DNA from: Pseudomonadota bacterium | Lineage (GTDB): Bacteria > Desulfobacterota > Desulfobulbia > Desulfobulbales > DAOVYS01 | Length of the DNA stretch: 19,968 bases | Reading direction: 5' to 3' | Assembly: GCA_030635485.1 (NCBI GenBank) | Contig: DAOVYS010000019.1 | Coordinates: 1-19,968, forward strand | Shown here: one piece after another, positions 7,701 to 14,978 of the stretch | Numbering within the stretch: the stretch's first letter is position 1 | Layout: the number at the start of each line of letters is the position of its first letter | Translations under genes and position numbers: made by a program | Notes under the pieces: model-generated | What the model saw: only the letters and a program-made list of their open reading frames with translations | Told to the model about the DNA's origin: nothing | The model's database searches: none

Positions 7701-9192
7701 GAAGCCCTCTTTGACCCTTGAGCTGGACAACCACACCGCTGATGCGGGCCTTGAGACCAGGATCGAGGCGTTCCTTGATATTGTTGCAGCTTACAGGCAA
7801 CTTGTGGCGGATGATCGGATGGCTAAAAAGGAATCAACCTTTATATCGGCAAGGACAATACTTAAAGACGGCAACGTAAGGGTGATCACCTCTTCAGGCG
7901 AAGAGATGTCCATGACCGATTCCAGAGTCACCTTTATTACACCCTCCATGGGCAGAATCGGGACAGATGCGTTAGGCGCGGTATTTAGAGGACTCGGATT
8001 ACACGGCGGCGCCCATTCGCCTGCTGATGAGGCGATATTAAAACTCGGGCGCGCAAATACCTCCTGCAAGGAGTGTCTGCCGCTCATTCTCACCACCGGG
8101 ACCCTGTTAAATTATGTCTATAACGTAAAAAAAGAGGATGAGATCCTGGTCTATTTCATGCCTACAGGCGCGGGCCCCTGCAGATTCGGCCAGTATTACA
8201 TCTTTATGGAGGACCTGATCAGGCGGCTTGAACTGCCTGACGTGACCATGCTTTCCCTTACCTCGGAAAACTCATACGCGGGATTGGGGAACAAATTTCA
8301 TAAGCTTGCATGGTGCGCGATCGTTATCGGCGATGCAATTGAAGATATAAGATCAGTCCTCCTGGCAAATGCGGTCGATGTCCCCGAGGCAATGAGGGTC
8401 TTTGAGAGTGAATGGAAGCTCGTACTGGCTGAACTTGAGAAGGGAGATGTCAAAAAGATTGAAAAACAGGTTGCCGTGATTGCTGAACGGTTCAGCCGAA
8501 TACCGATGAAGCGGCCTATTGATGAAGTGCCGGTAATATCGGTTGTGGGAGAGATATTTGTCAGGAGGGATGGAATCTCGCGTCAGTACATTACCGAGCG
8601 GCTGGCTGAACAGGGGTTTGCGGTTATCTGCTCTCCTGTGTCGGAATGGATTCATTATTCCGACTTTCTGGTGGACAAGGGTCTGATCGATTACACCATG
8701 TCCACAATGGAAAAATTGGAATTCATGTTTAAAAAGAAGATAATGGTCCAGTATGAAAAGCGTTTTAAATCCATTTTGTCACGATCAGGACTTCTTGTTC
8801 ATTCAAAACCAGTGGATCTTAAGACCATAATTGCAAACGGCTCGTCGTTTTTTTCACCGCATCTGACAGGTGAGGCGATTTTGACTGTTGGAAGCGCTAT
8901 GTCGGAGGTAGTGTCTCATTCCTGCGGCGTGATTGCAATCGGACCGTTCGGCTGCATGCCGAACCGGCTCTCCGAGTCCATCCTTGTCGATTCCATGACC
9001 GGAAAGGGCAAACTGGCAACCGATCCAAAGAATAAATTTTTGAAAGCCGCTCTCGCGGATGTGGATGACCTGCCTTTCCTGGCCATAGAAAGCGACGGCT
9101 CGCCCTTTCCCCAGGTGATAACCGCAAAACTTGAAAGTTTTTGTCTAAGGGCGCAACGGCTGCATGAAAAAATGCAGGCGGCGAGGAACTGA
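4792..9192 (+). CDS. Two-domain 2-hydroxyacyl-CoA dehydratase activase-like protein with DUF2229/HgdB-like C-terminus
   Basis: This 1466-residue protein belongs to the BadF/BadG/BcrA/BcrD activase group, which uses ATP to push a low-potential electron into an Fe-S dehydratase or reductase. The second activase half (about 325-600) is canonical: LGLDVGSTTTKAILL (327-341), FEIGGQDAK (430-438), CSAGTGSFLEES from C456, and C496 in DQCAAF. The first half (about 20-310) keeps the Fe-S cysteines C150 (KCASGTGEF) and C188 (GRCSVF) but has LGLCLGAST and SAGGET in place of the nucleotide motifs. A cysteine patch follows (C617, C624, C628, C646), then a DUF2229-like region from about 690, and HSCGVIAIGPFGCMPNRL near 1376-1393. 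Length is typical of large deltaproteobacterial and clostridial members. It may activate an unknown reductase or act on its own C-terminal half. ATGs at 4792 and 4798 are both possible starts. The substrate is unknown. Confidence 0.88.
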   Translation: MTMGIQKKSYPEGRSNKTTNVLGLCLGASTVTVVHVREKSDVDAGTDCVREIVKYSVHPHDGDPKRTLLKALSDFDIDSFDRVAATGRRFRKFVNLSSLPEPEAVEHAYAFVKSDDVACNAVVSAGGETFMVYVLNKRGRISNVLTGNKCASGTGEFFLQQLRRMDVSLEEAAQWSAKEKVHYVSGRCSVFCKSDCTHATNKGVPKSRVTAGLCKMMASKVLELLKRVERKDIMITGGTAHNKMMIEYLRQDIPGLVVPEEAPYFEALGAAIWALENETDPFPGTDGLFKTEATSFDTLPPLRDYEHIVEFKTMETGEIRPGDVCILGLDVGSTTTKAILLRKEDDAMLASIYLRTNGDPVGASRLCYQNILDQVKEKLDPSEISIIGLGVTGSGRQIAGLHALTDGVLNEIIAHATAAVYFDPKVDTIFEIGGQDAKYTYITNSVPSDYAMNEACSAGTGSFLEESAHETLGIKMEDIADVALMAENPPNFNDQCAAFITSDIKNAIHEGVEHKDIVAGLVYSICMNYSNRVKGNRPVGEKVFMQGGVCYNSAVPLAMASLVGKPIVVPPEPGLMGSFGVALEVKKRIDLKLTKESSFDLNVLANREVEYGKTFTCRGGKGKCDRRCRIAMIILDGRKYPFGGACNRYYNMRNEIKFDVEALDLVRIRQQLVFDKYAGRVARDAKKRGRIGFNRSYLVNTYFPLYSTFFAELGFESILPDSPSKEGIDQRNAAFCYPGELSHGFFHTLLNIEDPLDYIFLPHFKAVPTQSDNTSSQVCPLVQGETFYLRAAFKRELDELGKKGTRLLAPLLNLTKGIESAQAPLVESALKMGISRKEAKEAFKKALLRQEKCMAEFKEIGRRVLSDLEANPEKTAVVMFGRPYNAFVEEAHMGIPHKLASRGILTIPLDFLPFDNERSKRHMYWGMGQLILKAARFVEKHPQLFGTFITNFSCGPDSFIVGYFRSIMGRKPSLTLELDNHTADAGLETRIEAFLDIVAAYRQLVADDRMAKKESTFISARTILKDGNVRVITSSGEEMSMTDSRVTFITPSMGRIGTDALGAVFRGLGLHGGAHSPADEAILKLGRANTSCKECLPLILTTGTLLNYVYNVKKEDEILVYFMPTGAGPCRFGQYYIFMEDLIRRLELPDVTMLSLTSENSYAGLGNKFHKLAWCAIVIGDAIEDIRSVLLANAVDVPEAMRVFESEWKLVLAELEKGDVKKIEKQVAVIAERFSRIPMKRPIDEVPVISVVGEIFVRRDGISRQYITERLAEQGFAVICSPVSEWIHYSDFLVDKGLIDYTMSTMEKLEFMFKKKIMVQYEKRFKSILSRSGLLVHSKPVDLKTIIANGSSFFSPHLTGEAILTVGSAMSEVVSHSCGVIAIGPFGCMPNRLSESILVDSMTGKGKLATDPKNKFLKAALADVDDLPFLAIESDGSPFPQVITAKLESFCLRAQRLHEKMQAARN

Positions 9193-9193
9193 G

Positions 9194-9221
9194 GAATGAC
9201 TAGTGACGAATGACTAATGGC
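9194..9221 (+). repeat. Short heptad-repeat tract, left of the MITE-like element
   Basis: Four 7-base units run in phase: GAATGAC, TAGTGAC, GAATGAC, TAATGGC. On the far side of the MITE-like element the pattern resumes with TAATGAC and TAATAAA (9381-9394), so the element appears to interrupt the tract. Similar heptads occur at 14979-15073. Confidence 0.6.
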
Positions 9222-9376
9222 CATCTTGAATAATTGTCTTTTCGTCCGATCTCGGCGTCACAGCAAAAATAAAAAATGCTCACATATACCTAATATGCGG
9301 AGTTTATGCCCGAATGGGTGCTTTTTCATTTTCACTGTTCCTTGACCTCGAACGAAAATCCTAAATTATTCAAGAT
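9219..9376. repeat. MITE-like palindromic element, copy 1 (complete)
   Basis: Perfect 13-bp terminal inverted repeats ATCTTGAATAATT (9223-9235) and AATTATTCAAGAT (9364-9376) bound a 154-bp element, with GGCC just outside the left end shared by both copies. The interior is itself an imperfect palindrome: the left part with TTTTCGTCCGA mirrors the right part with TCGAACGAAAA, and CATAT/ATATG and CCCGAATGGG form inner hairpins. No ORF of note lies inside. A second copy at 19835-19968 matches it at about 129 of 134 positions by manual alignment. Features fit a non-autonomous mobile repeat; no transposase is present in the window. Confidence 0.8.
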
Positions 9377-9420
9377 ACCCTAATGACTAATAAAAAAATT
9401 GAGGAATGCCTTGATTTTGG

Positions 9421-9438
9421 CAGGAGCCTGACCTCCTG
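9421..9438 (+). promoter_or_regulatory. Hairpin masking a Shine-Dalgarno-like sequence
   Basis: CAGGAG (9421-9426) and CTCCTG (9433-9438) form a perfect 6-bp stem with loop CCTGAC. AGGAG within the left arm is the only ribosome-binding-like sequence upstream of the ATG at 9442, and the right arm mimics anti-Shine-Dalgarno sequence. Translation of the following gene could be damped by this hairpin. The spacing of 15 bases from AGGAG to the ATG is longer than usual. Confidence 0.35.
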
Positions 9439-9441
9439 TGA

Positions 9442-9846
9442 ATGGTTACGATCATGACGGATATCCCGGAAGTGGAACAGGTTGTAATAGAGCTGAAAAA
9501 GGTCGTCGCCTTTAAAGAGGTCACATTGGAAGGGGACATTGTCCTGATCGTCACCGACAAGCCACGGACCTTTGTCTACGCCATTATCCAGGATATTGTA
9601 AGGGATAACGCCAAAAAAGGTGAATGGTGGCACGTGACCATGCATGCGCTTACCGTTCCTCCCCAGAAGATGGTTTGGACCCTGCGAACCCCGCAGTTTT
9701 CAGGAGAGGAAATTTTTATTATGGGAGGAGATAAGAGGTTCATGCAGGCGGTTGATTTTGAAAAAGCCACACCGGCGCCCCGGCCGGAGCCGGATAAAAA
9801 GCCGGTAAAACTTCAAAAAAAAGTTGCCCTGAGAGTTGTGAAATAG
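9442..9846 (+). CDS. Conserved-looking hypothetical protein, 134 residues
   Basis: I do not recognise a named family. The protein is soluble, without signal peptide or membrane helix. Residues 1-105 look like a compact alpha/beta domain with strands such as EVTLEGDIVLIVTDK and aromatic sequence KKGEWWHVTMHALTVPPQKM. The last 30 residues are a Pro/Lys-rich, probably disordered tail (TPAPRPEPDKKPVKLQKK). Good hydrophobic alternation and codon use like its neighbours support a real gene. ATG at 9442 or 9454 could be the start. It lies between the MITE-like element and the large palindrome, so it may be transcribed alone. The role is unknown. Confidence 0.65.
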   Translation: MVTIMTDIPEVEQVVIELKKVVAFKEVTLEGDIVLIVTDKPRTFVYAIIQDIVRDNAKKGEWWHVTMHALTVPPQKMVWTLRTPQFSGEEIFIMGGDKRFMQAVDFEKATPAPRPEPDKKPVKLQKKVALRVVK

Positions 9847-9855
9847 TAATCGTTT

Positions 9856-9935
9856 GATGGCGTCGTAAAAAGTTCGATATACGCCCCCAAGGGCACTTCC
9901 TTCGGGGCGTATATCGAACTTTTTACTTAGCCATC
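9856..9935. repeat. 80-bp near-perfect palindrome (dispersed repeat or bidirectional terminator)
   Basis: Perfect 23-bp arms lie at 9865-9887 (starting GTAAAAAGTTCG) and 9904-9926 (ending CGAACTTTTTAC). The 16-base loop contains a further AAGG/CCTT stem. Outside the arms, after 3 unpaired bases on each side, GATGGC (9856-9861) pairs with GCCATC (9930-9935). The 3' arm ends in a T5 run, so it could stop transcription in both directions. The ACTTTTTACGAATTCATC sequence at about 9941-9958 partly repeats the arm end. Such GTAAAAAG/CTTTTTAC palindromes look like dispersed intergenic repeats of deltaproteobacteria, from memory. Confidence 0.8.
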
Positions 9936-9968
9936 CCAATACTTTTTACGAATTCATCATCGTTTAAC

Positions 9969-10979
9969 ATGACAAGCATGCACATCTCTGAACGCGGCCT
10001 GATCCAAAAGATCAGCAATCTGATTCCACCAACGGATTCCGAACAACTCGTAAAGGGTATTGGTGATGACTGTGGCGTGTTTTCTTCCGGTTCCGGCTCG
10101 GACGAGCTATGGCTTATCACAACCGACACTCTCATTGAATCCGTCCATTTTGATCTTTCGTGGCATCCTCCCGAGCTTGTCGGCCGAAAGAGCGCATCCG
10201 TAAATATAAGCGATATTGCCGCAATGGGTGGAACGCCGAAATTCGCCCTTCTCTCTATTGCTCTGCCTCCCTCAACGACTGAATCCCTGTTTGATCGATT
10301 TATGGCCGGTTTTCTTGAAGTGCTGAGTTCTCATAATGTGTTTCTTATCGGCGGGGATACTGTCAAAAGCAGGCATGATATCGCGGTTACCGTAACCATT
10401 GTCGGACAGGCGAAAGAGGGCCGGATTCTGTATCGGCGCGGGGCCAAGGTAAACGATCTTGTCTGGGTTTCCGGCCTCCTGGGCGACGCGGCTGCGGGAC
10501 TTGAACTTTGCAGGCGGGGAGAATCCGGTTGTAGGGAATCATTCAAACAGCTGATCAAGGCCCATCTTGATCCCGAGGCCCAGATTGATCTCGGCCTTGT
10601 GCTGGCTGAATGCGGCCGGGTGAATGCCATGATGGACCTTTCAGACGGGTTGGCGACGGATCTTGCACATTTATGCAAGGAAAGCGGGGTCGGCGCTGAA
10701 ATCGATGCATCCGGACTGCCTGTTTCAAAGGAGCTTATAAAAGCCGCCTCCCGTCTCAATTGTTCCATCCTGGATTGGACCCTCATGGGCGGAGAAGACT
10801 ATCATCTCATTTTCACAACCGGGTCTGATGCCCAAAAGACTTTGCCCCGTATGATACAGGAAAAAACCGGCAAGGAGATTCACTGCGTTGGAAGGATTAT
10901 AGACAGACACGGAATTTATCTTAATCGTGATGGCCGGATCACTGAAATAACCTTTCAGGGGTACGACCATTTTGCATAG
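9969..10979 (+). CDS. thiL: Thiamine-monophosphate kinase
   Basis: ThiL phosphorylates thiamine monophosphate with ATP to give the cofactor thiamine diphosphate. The 336-residue protein has the family motifs in order: GIGDDCGVF (30-38), TTDTLIESVHFDLSW, ASVNISDIAAMGGTPKFAL, LIGGDTVKS, MMDLSDGLATDLAHL, and LMGGEDYHLIF near 273. The conserved acidic residues that bind magnesium (as in GIGDD, SDIAAMGG, GGDT and SDGL) are all present. Length is normal. Starts at 9969 or 9978 (M4, giving MHISERGL) are both possible. No other thiamine genes are nearby, so it stands alone behind the large palindrome. No TPP riboswitch was noticed. Confidence 0.95.
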   Translation: MTSMHISERGLIQKISNLIPPTDSEQLVKGIGDDCGVFSSGSGSDELWLITTDTLIESVHFDLSWHPPELVGRKSASVNISDIAAMGGTPKFALLSIALPPSTTESLFDRFMAGFLEVLSSHNVFLIGGDTVKSRHDIAVTVTIVGQAKEGRILYRRGAKVNDLVWVSGLLGDAAAGLELCRRGESGCRESFKQLIKAHLDPEAQIDLGLVLAECGRVNAMMDLSDGLATDLAHLCKESGVGAEIDASGLPVSKELIKAASRLNCSILDWTLMGGEDYHLIFTTGSDAQKTLPRMIQEKTGKEIHCVGRIIDRHGIYLNRDGRITEITFQGYDHFA

Positions 10980-11001
10980 TAAGGGTCAGCTTACAAATTA
11001 A

Positions 11002-11031
11002 TTGCACTGGCAGCCGTCCTTGCAGTATAAT
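11002..11031 (+). promoter_or_regulatory. Candidate sigma-70 promoter for the HDOD-kinase gene
   Basis: TTGCAC (11002-11007) is separated by 18 bases from a perfect TATAAT (11026-11031). The -35 match is weak, the -10 is exact. It would start a leader of about 105 bases before the ATG at 11144. The leader contains an 8-bp stem with one mismatch (GGTCTCGG / CCGAGTCC, 11087-11094 with 11106-11113). No known riboswitch was recognised. Confidence 0.5.
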
Positions 11032-11143
11032 AGGAGAACTTAGATATCATCTTTGATTAATTGGCTGTACGTGAATCGAGTTGAGAGGTCTCGGCCGGTT
11101 TTTTCCCGAGTCCATCAAGATTATCAATGTGGGGTGGGAGTGA

Positions 11144-13891
11144 ATGTCGGAGAATAGAATCGACCAACTGGCAGATGTGGATAATCTTCCTACGCTGCCT
11201 GCCATAGCGGTTGAGGCCATTCGCCTGATGGAGGGAAAGAGTTCCAGTTTTGACTCTATTGCCGACCTTCTGAAGAATGATCAGGTTCTCACCGGAAAAA
11301 TACTCCATTACGCCAATTCAGCTTACGTCGGATCACGGCGCAAGGTCTCCTCCATATCCCAGGCCCTTGCCGTACTCGGGTTCAATGCCGTAAGAAGCAT
11401 TATTCTTTCCGTCTCCATTTTTGACTCTTTTTCAGGAAAACCCGGGGAACACAAAAAACGTCTGGTTGACTTCTGGCTTCATTCGATAGGCGTTGCCGCA
11501 ATGGCCGAGGTCCTGGCCAAAAGGCTCAATTTTCCGGTTCCCGAAGAGGCATATGTTGCCGGATTGATGCATGATCTGGGAAAACTGGTCTGCTATATCC
11601 AGTTTCCGGAAAAATTTGAAAAAGTCTGCCAAGAGCTGGAGAGCCAGGGGTCGTACTCCACCAAAGGTGATATCCCATTAGATATTGAAAAGAGAATTCT
11701 TGGCACAACCCATGTCGAGATTGGAAGACTTGTTGCCGAACGCTGGAAGCTTCCCGAGATCTATGCAAGGGTCATGTGGCTCCACCATCAGCCCGTGTTT
11801 GAGACAATCACCCCGGATGAGGACAATCTTCCCCTCCTGATTCGATTTGCCGATGTCCTCTGCACAACTCACAATATCGGTGCAAGCTATTTTCTGACAA
11901 CCGGCTCCTACTGCCACGAACATTATCATTTTGTCCTGGAAAATATCCTCCTCCGCCATCACCTCTCCTTTGAAGATATTGAGGAAATTCTGGAACAGGT
12001 GCACGAAAAGGTGAAAGATGTGGGCAGCATCCTGGGCATCTGCGATGAGGATGCCTGTAGAAGAGAGATACGTTCGGCCAATGTCAGCCTGGGCAGCATG
12101 AGCATGAGTCTGGAAATGAGCAATCGCGATCTGGCGGATACGAACCGGGCATTAAGCGCTACCTGCGAAATGACTCGGGAACTGCATCTCGACCTCTCCC
12201 TTCACCAGGCGGCACGGGTGATTCTCATTGCCGCCAGGAAGGCGTTCGGCATAAACCGCTGCCTCTGCATCATACGTGACAGCGAAACCCGTTCTTTTGT
12301 AGGCCAGTTCTTTGATGGTGTGAAATTCCATGAAATTCTGGTGCCTGCGCATATTGAGAAAATGAAGATGTTTCAACAGTCCCGCTCGACCTCTGAAATA
12401 GAGTCCGAGGCGGTGAGGCATCTGGAACGGGCCACGATCGAATCGTCCGAAGGGAATGGTATTGAGTCGGGAATAATAAACATGGTGGCCGAATCCAGGT
12501 TTCTTGCCACCTTTTTTGTGGCGGACAAACATTCGCAGTGGAAAAAGGATCCCATTCTCGGAGAATTGGTGATTGATTTCTCGGATAATGAGAACTTCCA
12601 AAGCGACGGCCTTGGAAACGTAAGCACAAATTTCGAGGCGTTGGCCCTGGCAGCCTCCAATGGCGTAGAACGAATCATTCTTGAAAAATACCTGACCGGA
12701 CAGGCCCATAAAATGGCCGAGGCATCAAGGAAGATGGAGGAAAGCCAGCGACAGCTCTTTCATTCCCACAGGCTTGCCACAGTGGGAAGGCTCGCGGCAG
12801 GCGCCGCTCATGAGATCAACAACCCGCTCACAATCATCTCCTTGAATATCCAGCTGTTGGAGCGTTCCCTCCGGCAGGCCGACGTTGACCCGGAGGTCTT
12901 AAAGAGACTTAAGGTCATATCCGGCCAGGGACAGCGGATATCAAAAATAATTCAGGAGTTGATGGGATTTGCACGGCCGGCACTGCCGAAATTCTGCGAG
13001 TCCGCACTTTCAAAGATCATGGATAAGGTCCTCTCTGTTATCGGCGACAGGGTAAGTATGGACAAGATCACTCTCGATAACCGGATTGCAGAAGATATTC
13101 CGGCCCTGATGGTCGACCCGCTTCAGATAGAGCAGGTGCTGATGAATCTTATAATTAACGCATGTCAGGCCATGAGTGGAGGAGGAAAAATCACCTTCAG
13201 CGCAAAGGCCGGAGAAAAGTTTGTTGAAGTCGCTGTTTCCGATAACGGTCCTGGAATTGCTGCAAAAAATCTTGGCAAGATATTTGACCCGTTTTTTACG
13301 ACGAAAAAGGAAGGGGAGGGCACAGGCCTGGGACTTTCCATATGCCATTCCATTGTGGCGCACAACGGCGGCTCACTCCGGGTCAGAAGCGAACCTGGAT
13401 CCGGAACGATGTTTATTGTCGCCCTGCCGATCGACAAGGGCATCCGATTGAGGCAGATGAAGAAGGCCCTGGAACAGAAAGATGTCGTCCCTGATGAGCC
13501 TGAGCTCGAGAAATGCCGTATATTGGTAATTGATGATGAACATCTCTTAAACAATATGCTCCAGGACAGCGTTCGATCCGCCGGATATGAGGTTGACGGG
13601 GCGTATGACGGCATTGAGGGAATAAATCTTCTCCGGTTCAAGAAATATGATCTAATTCTCCTTGATATCAGGATGCCACGGATGGACGGCCTGGGGGTAT
13701 TGAAATTCGTAAAATCCGAATATCCTGAAGTTAAGGTCATAATAGTGACAGGACTCGCTTCTCTTGAGGAAGTCCAGGAGACTGTTGAAAAAGGCGCCTT
13801 TGCCTGTATCAAGAAACCATTTCACTTAGAAGAGATCCTTAGCACGATCAGCCGCGCCCTTCAGGGTAAATGCAGAACGGTTACAAAATAA
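11144..13891 (+). CDS. HDOD-GAF-like-histidine kinase-receiver hybrid signalling protein
   Basis: This 915-residue soluble protein joins four signalling parts. The N-terminal HDOD domain (about 5-210) starts LADVDNLPTLPAIAVEAIRL and keeps an intact H143-D144 in AGLMHDLGKLV. A middle region (about 330-520) looks like a degenerate GAF sensor. The kinase core has a dimerisation/phosphoacceptor helix with H556 in AAGAAHEINNPLTIISLNIQ, an N box LMNLIINACQAM, and G boxes VSDNGPGIA and GEGTGLGLSICHSIV. A receiver domain (about 786-905) has D841 in LILLDIRMPRMDGLG and a conserved K in IKKPFHLEE. No membrane segment is seen, so the signal is probably cytoplasmic. GTGGGGTGGGAG just upstream of the ATG is a good Shine-Dalgarno. 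Its end overlaps the next gene by 22 bases, suggesting a shared task. The receiver may be an internal sink or the output. Confidence 0.92.
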   Translation: MSENRIDQLADVDNLPTLPAIAVEAIRLMEGKSSSFDSIADLLKNDQVLTGKILHYANSAYVGSRRKVSSISQALAVLGFNAVRSIILSVSIFDSFSGKPGEHKKRLVDFWLHSIGVAAMAEVLAKRLNFPVPEEAYVAGLMHDLGKLVCYIQFPEKFEKVCQELESQGSYSTKGDIPLDIEKRILGTTHVEIGRLVAERWKLPEIYARVMWLHHQPVFETITPDEDNLPLLIRFADVLCTTHNIGASYFLTTGSYCHEHYHFVLENILLRHHLSFEDIEEILEQVHEKVKDVGSILGICDEDACRREIRSANVSLGSMSMSLEMSNRDLADTNRALSATCEMTRELHLDLSLHQAARVILIAARKAFGINRCLCIIRDSETRSFVGQFFDGVKFHEILVPAHIEKMKMFQQSRSTSEIESEAVRHLERATIESSEGNGIESGIINMVAESRFLATFFVADKHSQWKKDPILGELVIDFSDNENFQSDGLGNVSTNFEALALAASNGVERIILEKYLTGQAHKMAEASRKMEESQRQLFHSHRLATVGRLAAGAAHEINNPLTIISLNIQLLERSLRQADVDPEVLKRLKVISGQGQRISKIIQELMGFARPALPKFCESALSKIMDKVLSVIGDRVSMDKITLDNRIAEDIPALMVDPLQIEQVLMNLIINACQAMSGGGKITFSAKAGEKFVEVAVSDNGPGIAAKNLGKIFDPFFTTKKEGEGTGLGLSICHSIVAHNGGSLRVRSEPGSGTMFIVALPIDKGIRLRQMKKALEQKDVVPDEPELEKCRILVIDDEHLLNNMLQDSVRSAGYEVDGAYDGIEGINLLRFKKYDLILLDIRMPRMDGLGVLKFVKSEYPEVKVIIVTGLASLEEVQETVEKGAFACIKKPFHLEEILSTISRALQGKCRTVTK

Positions 13892-14955
13892 GTGATCTTC
13901 CATTCGAAACAAAGAAATTTATGCCGACCTTGCTTTCCATAGATGACATTTCCCGGGAAACCGGGCTGGAAGAGAGTCTTCTCCGGTTCTACGAGTCTGA
14001 ATATCCTGACGATCTTCCGGAAAAGATTCTGCGCGGCGACACTCTTGTATTTGATTCCAGTGCGGTAGAGGCCTTCAAGCACATTCACGATGGACACGGG
14101 GGCGGGCATTCCGGTGATGAGAGAATTTCCAAAGGGTTACGTTTTGCCAGGGTGATCGCCGTAACTTCCGGCAAGGGCGGTGTGGGAAAGACGAACATCT
14201 CGCTCAATCTTGCCATAGAGCTTCAGCGTCTCGGCAGGATGTGCGTTGTCCTGGACGCTGATATGGGTCTTGCAAACGTCCACCTGCTTGCAGGCATAAA
14301 TCCCAGGCTTGATATCATGAATGTGATTTCGGAAAACAGGAACATTTCCGAAATTATTACCGCAGGGCCTGAAGGAATAGGGATAATTCCGGGTGGCGCG
14401 GGCATGCTGGCGCTTGCCGACAGTTCTTCCCGCGACAGAAAGAAGATTGTCAAATCCCTTAAACGGGTCGAGGAAGCTGCGGACATTATAATAGTGGATA
14501 CCGGTGCTGGTATGGGACCTTCAGTGCGCGATTTTTTGAGTTGCGCGGATGAACTTCTGTTTGTGCTCACATCGGATATCACCTCTCTTGCCGATGCATA
14601 TGCTCTTTTAAAGGTTATTCCCCGTAACGGAGATTTAGGTGTCAGGCCTGTTTACTCGGTTGTCAACATGGTGGGCACGCTGAAGCAGGCATCAGATGTT
14701 TCAGTTCGATTCTCCAGCTGCGCACGTCAATTTCTAGGCAGGGAGATTCAGCACCTCGGATATATCTTAAGAGATTCAACCGTAGGGGCGGCAACGGCTC
14801 AAAGAACACCCTATACGGTATTTAATCCGCAGGCAAAAGTGAGCATAAATACGCGAAATATCGCAGCAGCGCTTTTGAAAAAGGAAATGCCGGAGATTCG
14901 TTTGAGTTCCTCTTTCAACCGTTACATGAATATGATTCAGGAGGGGGAGGGGTGA
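13870..14955 (+). CDS. MinD/FlhG-type P-loop ATPase with N-terminal MerR-like HTH segment
   Basis: This 361-residue protein resembles the MinD/ParA ATPases that position cell machinery. The deviant Walker A SGKGGVGKTNISLN (K102 and K107) is followed by LDADMGLANVHLLAGINPRL (D129, D131) and IIIVDTGAGMGPSVRDFL, as in FlhG/YlxH. The segment at about 22-72 (SIDDISRETGLEESLLRFYE, then SSAVEAFKHIH) resembles a MerR-type helix-turn-helix, a less common addition. No C-terminal MinD amphipathic membrane helix is obvious. The start is uncertain: ATG 13870 overlaps the kinase gene, while ATG 13921 (M18) avoids the overlap; neither has a strong Shine-Dalgarno. No flagellar genes are nearby. A role in placing or counting a structure, under control of the upstream kinase, is inference. 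Confidence 0.85.
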   Translation: MQNGYKISDLPFETKKFMPTLLSIDDISRETGLEESLLRFYESEYPDDLPEKILRGDTLVFDSSAVEAFKHIHDGHGGGHSGDERISKGLRFARVIAVTSGKGGVGKTNISLNLAIELQRLGRMCVVLDADMGLANVHLLAGINPRLDIMNVISENRNISEIITAGPEGIGIIPGGAGMLALADSSSRDRKKIVKSLKRVEEAADIIIVDTGAGMGPSVRDFLSCADELLFVLTSDITSLADAYALLKVIPRNGDLGVRPVYSVVNMVGTLKQASDVSVRFSSCARQFLGREIQHLGYILRDSTVGAATAQRTPYTVFNPQAKVSINTRNIAAALLKKEMPEIRLSSSFNRYMNMIQEGEG

Positions 14956-14978
14956 TCCCCCTAAACGCTAATTTAATT

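Noticed and set aside
7036..7800. Minus-strand ORF of 254 codons opposite the activase gene
   Set aside because: It lies wholly within the large activase-like gene, shows no recognisable domain and has no ribosome site.
11008..11024. Sigma-54 promoter (TGGCAG ... TTGCA)
   Set aside because: The GG-to-GC distance is 11 bases instead of the required 10, and a perfect TATAAT overlaps at the right place for sigma-70.
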